Source: Hyphomicrobiales bacterium
GTDB taxonomy: Bacteria; Pseudomonadota; Alphaproteobacteria; Rhizobiales; Aestuariivirgaceae
DNA length: 7,799 bases
NCBI GenBank assembly: GCA_026987255.1
Contig: JALSNA010000397.1
Location: 1-7,799, forward strand
Direction of reading: 5' to 3'
The translations under genes and the position numbers were made by a program. Position 1 is the first letter of the stretch; every line of letters begins with the position of its first letter. The notes under the pieces were generated by a model. The model searched no databases. It was not told the DNA's origin and was given only the letters and a program-made list of their open reading frames with translations. Shown here piece by piece: positions 5,528-7,799 of this stretch.

Positions 5528-7530
5528 GCCGCCACCACCATGAGCAAGATGACTACCCAGATGAACACCAGCGCGAGGAAACGCCGGATGGTCAGCCGCT
5601 GCAGGAGATTGATGCGCTCCACCACAAGGTGCAGCAGGCGCAACAGCGGCGTGAAGATGATCTGCCAGGCCGGATCGCTCAGCCGCACGCGAATGCTGGC
5701 CGGGCGGGTGTCTCCCGGCGGTGGCATGTCCACCTCTTCGCGCGCCGAGAAGAAATGGGTGCCGAACACCCGCCGGATGGGCTGCGAAAAGCTGGCCGCG
5801 GTATATTGGGCGCGCGGGTTGAGGCCCGGCGTGCCACAGTCCCATGCATCGCCGCGCGCCACCGCATGAGAGCCGAAGCGGTGCACCGCCCAGGCCGTGA
5901 GACCGCCGGACAGCAGCAGAAAGATGAAAATGATCATGCCATTGTATGAGCTGCGGCCATTGGCGAAGGGCGTCAGCGACAGCGGCGCCGGGCCATGGCC
6001 GGGCGCGGGCAAGGTGCCGCCGGTCAGCAGATGGATGGCCGGTTGCAGCAGATGCGTGGTGATGTCCGGCACAAGGCCGATCACCAGACAGGCAAGGGCC
6101 AGCAGGGCCATGGCGGTGAGCGAAAAGCGGTCCGTCTCGCGTGCCTCCCTGGCGGCATCGCTGCGGGCGTGCCCCAGGAAGGTGACGCCGAAGGCCTTGA
6201 CGAAGCAGGTGGCCGCCAGCGCCGCCGCCAGCGCCAGTGTTATGCCGATGACAGGAATGAGGAATTTCAGCGATGCCTGATCCAGTTGCGGCGAAACCAG
6301 AATGGACTGGAAGGTCAGCCATTCGGAGACGAAGCCATTGAGCGGCGGCAGCGCGGAGATGGCCGCAGACCCGGCCAGGAAGAAAAAGGCGGTCAGCGGC
6401 ATCTTGTGGATGAGGCCGCCAAGATGGTCGATGTCGCGCTCGCCGGTGGCATGGAGCACCGCGCCAGCGCCCAGGAACAACAGGCTCTTGAACAGGGAAT
6501 GGTTGAGCACATGCAGCAAGGCGGCGGTGAGGGCCACGGCGGCGGCGGCCGTCATGCCGCTGGCGCGGAAGGCCAGAGCCAGGCCCAGGCCGATGAAGAT
6601 GATGCCGATGTTCTCCACCGTGTGGTAGGCCAAAAGGCGTTTCAGGTCATGCTGCATGAGGGCATAGAGCACGCCCATCAGCGCCGTGATGCCGGCCACC
6701 GCCAGCACCGGCGCGGCCCACCACCAGGCAATGGCGGGCGCGGCCAGGTCGAAGAGAATGCGGATGGCGCCATAGATGGCCACCTTGGTCATGACGCCGC
6801 TCATCAGCGCCGAGACATGGGAAGGCGCGGTGGGGTGCGCCAGCGGCAGCCATACATGCAGCGGAAAAAGGCCGGCCTTGGATCCTGCCCCCAGCAGCAC
6901 CAGGGTCAGAACGATGGCCCCCATCCACCATGCGGATATGGGATGGGCGCGGATGGTGTCGAAAGCGTAGCCACCGGCGGATCCGGCCAAGATGCCGAAG
7001 GCGAAAAGCAGCATGATGGCGCTGAAACTGGCCATGACGAAATAGACCAGTCCGGCGCGCGGGGTTTCCTTCTCCCGCGAGGAGATGACCAGAGCCCAGG
7101 AGGTCAATGACATCATTTCCCACGCCACCAGGAAGCTGTAGGCATCATCGGCCAGCACCACCAGGTTCATGGCCGCCAGAAAGGAGGGGAAGAAGGGCAG
7201 CACACGCCGCTGGCGCGTCTCGTGCGCGCCATATCCCAGGGCATAAAGGCTGGTGATGGCGCCGCCCAGATTGACGACGATCAGGAAGAAGGACGACAGC
7301 GCATCCAGGCGCAGGTGCACGCCGGTTCCCACCAGGCCCATGGGCAGAACGAGGGTCTGCGCAATGCCGCCAGCCAGGGAGGCGCTGGCAACCGCGAGCA
7401 GGACGAGGCTCACGGCCATGGTGGCGCCATAGACCTTGCGAAAAGACGCCGCCGGGCGCCACGCAAGGGATGGCAGGGCGATGAGCAACAGCAGCAAGGC
7501 GCCCGCCAGCATGGTGTGCAGTGCCGTCAT
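5518..7530 (-). CDS. hyfB: HyfB: NuoL-like antiporter subunit, first gene of the operon
   Basis: A 670-residue membrane protein matching hydrogenase-4 component B in length and motifs. It belongs to the same antiporter-like superfamily as NuoL and would help move protons or sodium ions. Visible key residues are Glu138 in VAWEMMSLTSW, Lys218 in GAGSKAGLFPLHVWLP, the following AHPTAPSHVSALMSG, Lys249 in VMTKVAIYG, the LAYHTVENIGII segment (300-311), His344 and Lys348 in NHSLFKSLLFLGAGAV, and LPPLNGFVSEW (394-404). The C-terminal region holds the HyfB signature WDCGTPGL..RAQYTAASFSQPIRRVFG (563-590) and ends in one more helix, VFIWVVILLMVVAAW. A GAGG at 7539-7542 lies eight bases before the start at 7530. 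It leads the operon and its end overlaps hyfC. Assignment to HyfB rather than NuoL rests on the C-terminal signature and the neighbours. Confidence 0.92.
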   Translation of the reverse strand: MTALHTMLAGALLLLLIALPSLAWRPAASFRKVYGATMAVSLVLLAVASASLAGGIAQTLVLPMGLVGTGVHLRLDALSSFFLIVVNLGGAITSLYALGYGAHETRQRRVLPFFPSFLAAMNLVVLADDAYSFLVAWEMMSLTSWALVISSREKETPRAGLVYFVMASFSAIMLLFAFGILAGSAGGYAFDTIRAHPISAWWMGAIVLTLVLLGAGSKAGLFPLHVWLPLAHPTAPSHVSALMSGVMTKVAIYGAIRILFDLAAPAIAWWWAAPVLAVAGITALMGVLYALMQHDLKRLLAYHTVENIGIIFIGLGLALAFRASGMTAAAAVALTAALLHVLNHSLFKSLLFLGAGAVLHATGERDIDHLGGLIHKMPLTAFFFLAGSAAISALPPLNGFVSEWLTFQSILVSPQLDQASLKFLIPVIGITLALAAALAATCFVKAFGVTFLGHARSDAAREARETDRFSLTAMALLALACLVIGLVPDITTHLLQPAIHLLTGGTLPAPGHGPAPLSLTPFANGRSSYNGMIIFIFLLLSGGLTAWAVHRFGSHAVARGDAWDCGTPGLNPRAQYTAASFSQPIRRVFGTHFFSAREEVDMPPPGDTRPASIRVRLSDPAWQIIFTPLLRLLHLVVERINLLQRLTIRRFLALVFIWVVILLMVVAAWH

Positions 7531-7584
7531 GAGAATTGCCTCGAACCTGTCATGTCATTCCGTTGCCACCATCTGCCCGGCGGA

Positions 7585-7616
7585 CACTCCCGGCGATGCT
7601 CCGGGCCACTCCCGGA
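7585..7616 (-). promoter_or_regulatory. Spaced direct repeat and hairpin upstream of hyfB (possible operator)
   Basis: On the minus strand CCGGGAGTG occurs twice (7607-7615 and 7585-7593), with centres 22 bases apart, close to two helical turns. The first copy overlaps a perfect inverted repeat, TCCGGG-AGTGG-CCCGGA (7600-7616). Neither side has a T-run, so it is not a typical terminator. The arrangement could be a regulator site in front of hyfB or a hairpin between the upstream gene and the operon. No clear -35/-10 or sigma-54 promoter could be placed in 7531-7620. Confidence 0.35.
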
Positions 7617-7620
7617 TCGT

Positions 7621-7799
7621 CTAGGAGGACGCTGTCTTGTCATCTTCTTTCACCGCCGTGTTTTTTTCAGCCCCTTCGGAGGCGGCGGCATCACCGGAGC
7701 TGCCCGTGCCGCTTTCCTCCGCCCTTGCGCCATCATCTCCGGACGAATCGTGCCCGCCATCTGCGCCGGGTTTTTCCCCTTCCTCCATTTCGGCCACGC
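7621..7799 (-). CDS. C-terminal end of an unidentified protein with an acidic low-complexity tail
   Basis: An open frame enters from the right edge and stops with TAG at 7621-7623, leaving 58 residues. The sequence starts VAEMEEGEKPGADGGHD and ends VKEDDKTASS. It holds 16 acidic against 5 basic residues, with most of the rest Gly, Ala and Ser and almost no hydrophobic residues, so it should be disordered. Third codon positions are mostly G or C, as in the hyf genes, which supports real coding. It lies 90 bases upstream of hyfB on the same strand, so it could be the preceding gene of the same transcript. An internal ATG exists near the edge but has no visible ribosome binding site, so a partial longer gene is more likely than a small complete one. 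The function cannot be told from this tail. Confidence 0.55.
   Translation of the reverse strand, partial: VAEMEEGEKPGADGGHDSSGDDGARAEESGTGSSGDAAASEGAEKNTAVKEDDKTASS

Noticed and set aside
5528..6322. An N-terminal extension of hyfC of about 265 residues, making a fusion protein
   Set aside because: The extra part lies entirely inside hyfB in another frame and has a low-complexity, Arg/His/Gly-rich composition. The start at 5527 gives the normal HyfC length and N-terminus.
362..7530. The operon as a true hydrogenase-4 or formate hydrogenlyase
   Set aside because: The large subunit lacks three of four [NiFe] cysteine ligands, and the operon lacks HyfH and HyfA. Calling it H2-active would not be supported.
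362..7530. The operon as a standard respiratory complex I (nuo) cluster
   Set aside because: NuoC and NuoD are fused in the HyfG manner, HyfE and the HyfB C-terminal signature are hydrogenase-4 types, and NuoA, E, F, G, I and J are absent.
7531..7620. A sigma-54 promoter around TGGCAACGGAATGACA upstream of hyfB
   Set aside because: A GG is present, but the GC element at the required ten-base distance is missing.
7660..7667. An A AAA AAC heptamer in the upstream gene's tail, a possible -1 ribosomal frameshift site
   Set aside because: It lies a few codons from the gene's end. Shifting would only swap the last residues for a short HGGERR tail, and no stimulating hairpin or Shine-Dalgarno is evident.
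1..7799. CRISPR arrays, tRNA or rRNA genes, insertion sequences, phage genes
   Set aside because: No regularly spaced repeats, cloverleaf-like sequences, transposase motifs or terminal inverted repeats were seen on either strand.

Overview
The window is a GC-rich chromosomal segment, most likely from an alphaproteobacterium. This rests on the base composition, the strong GC bias at third codon positions, and the partial BolA-like protein at the left edge, whose N-terminus looks like the alphaproteobacterial BolA/IbaG proteins. Genus cannot be told from the sequence. Every gene I can support lies on the minus strand, so transcription runs from right to left.

Layout in transcription order: (1) 7621-7799, the C-terminal end of an unidentified upstream protein with an acidic, low-complexity tail; (2) 7531-7620, a short intergenic stretch with a hairpin and a spaced direct repeat; (3) 7530-362, a tight six-gene operon, hyfB-hyfC-hyfE-hyfF-hyfG-hyfI, whose first five genes are joined by a 10-base overlap, a 3-base gap and two ATGA overlaps; (4) 102-361, a gene-poor interval with a hairpin and a plausible promoter; (5) 1-89, the start of a BolA/IbaG-family gene with a good ribosome binding site.

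The six genes encode a membrane complex related to hydrogenase-4, formate hydrogenlyase and respiratory complex I. HyfB and HyfF are antiporter-like subunits, HyfC is the NuoH-like anchor, HyfE carries a NuoK-like part, HyfG is a fused NuoC/NuoD-like large subunit, and HyfI is the NuoB-like subunit with one [4Fe-4S] site. The large subunit has lost three of the four cysteines that hold the [NiFe] centre in real hydrogenases. The window also holds no ferredoxin-like HyfH, no HyfA or HyfD, and no maturation genes. The operon is therefore best read as an energy-converting hydrogenase-related (Ehr-type) complex: membrane machinery for ion movement coupled to an unknown reaction, and not a hydrogenase. 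Such complexes are known as a class, but their substrate is not established. Additional cysteines in HyfI and at the C-terminus of HyfG are the most specific oddity here.
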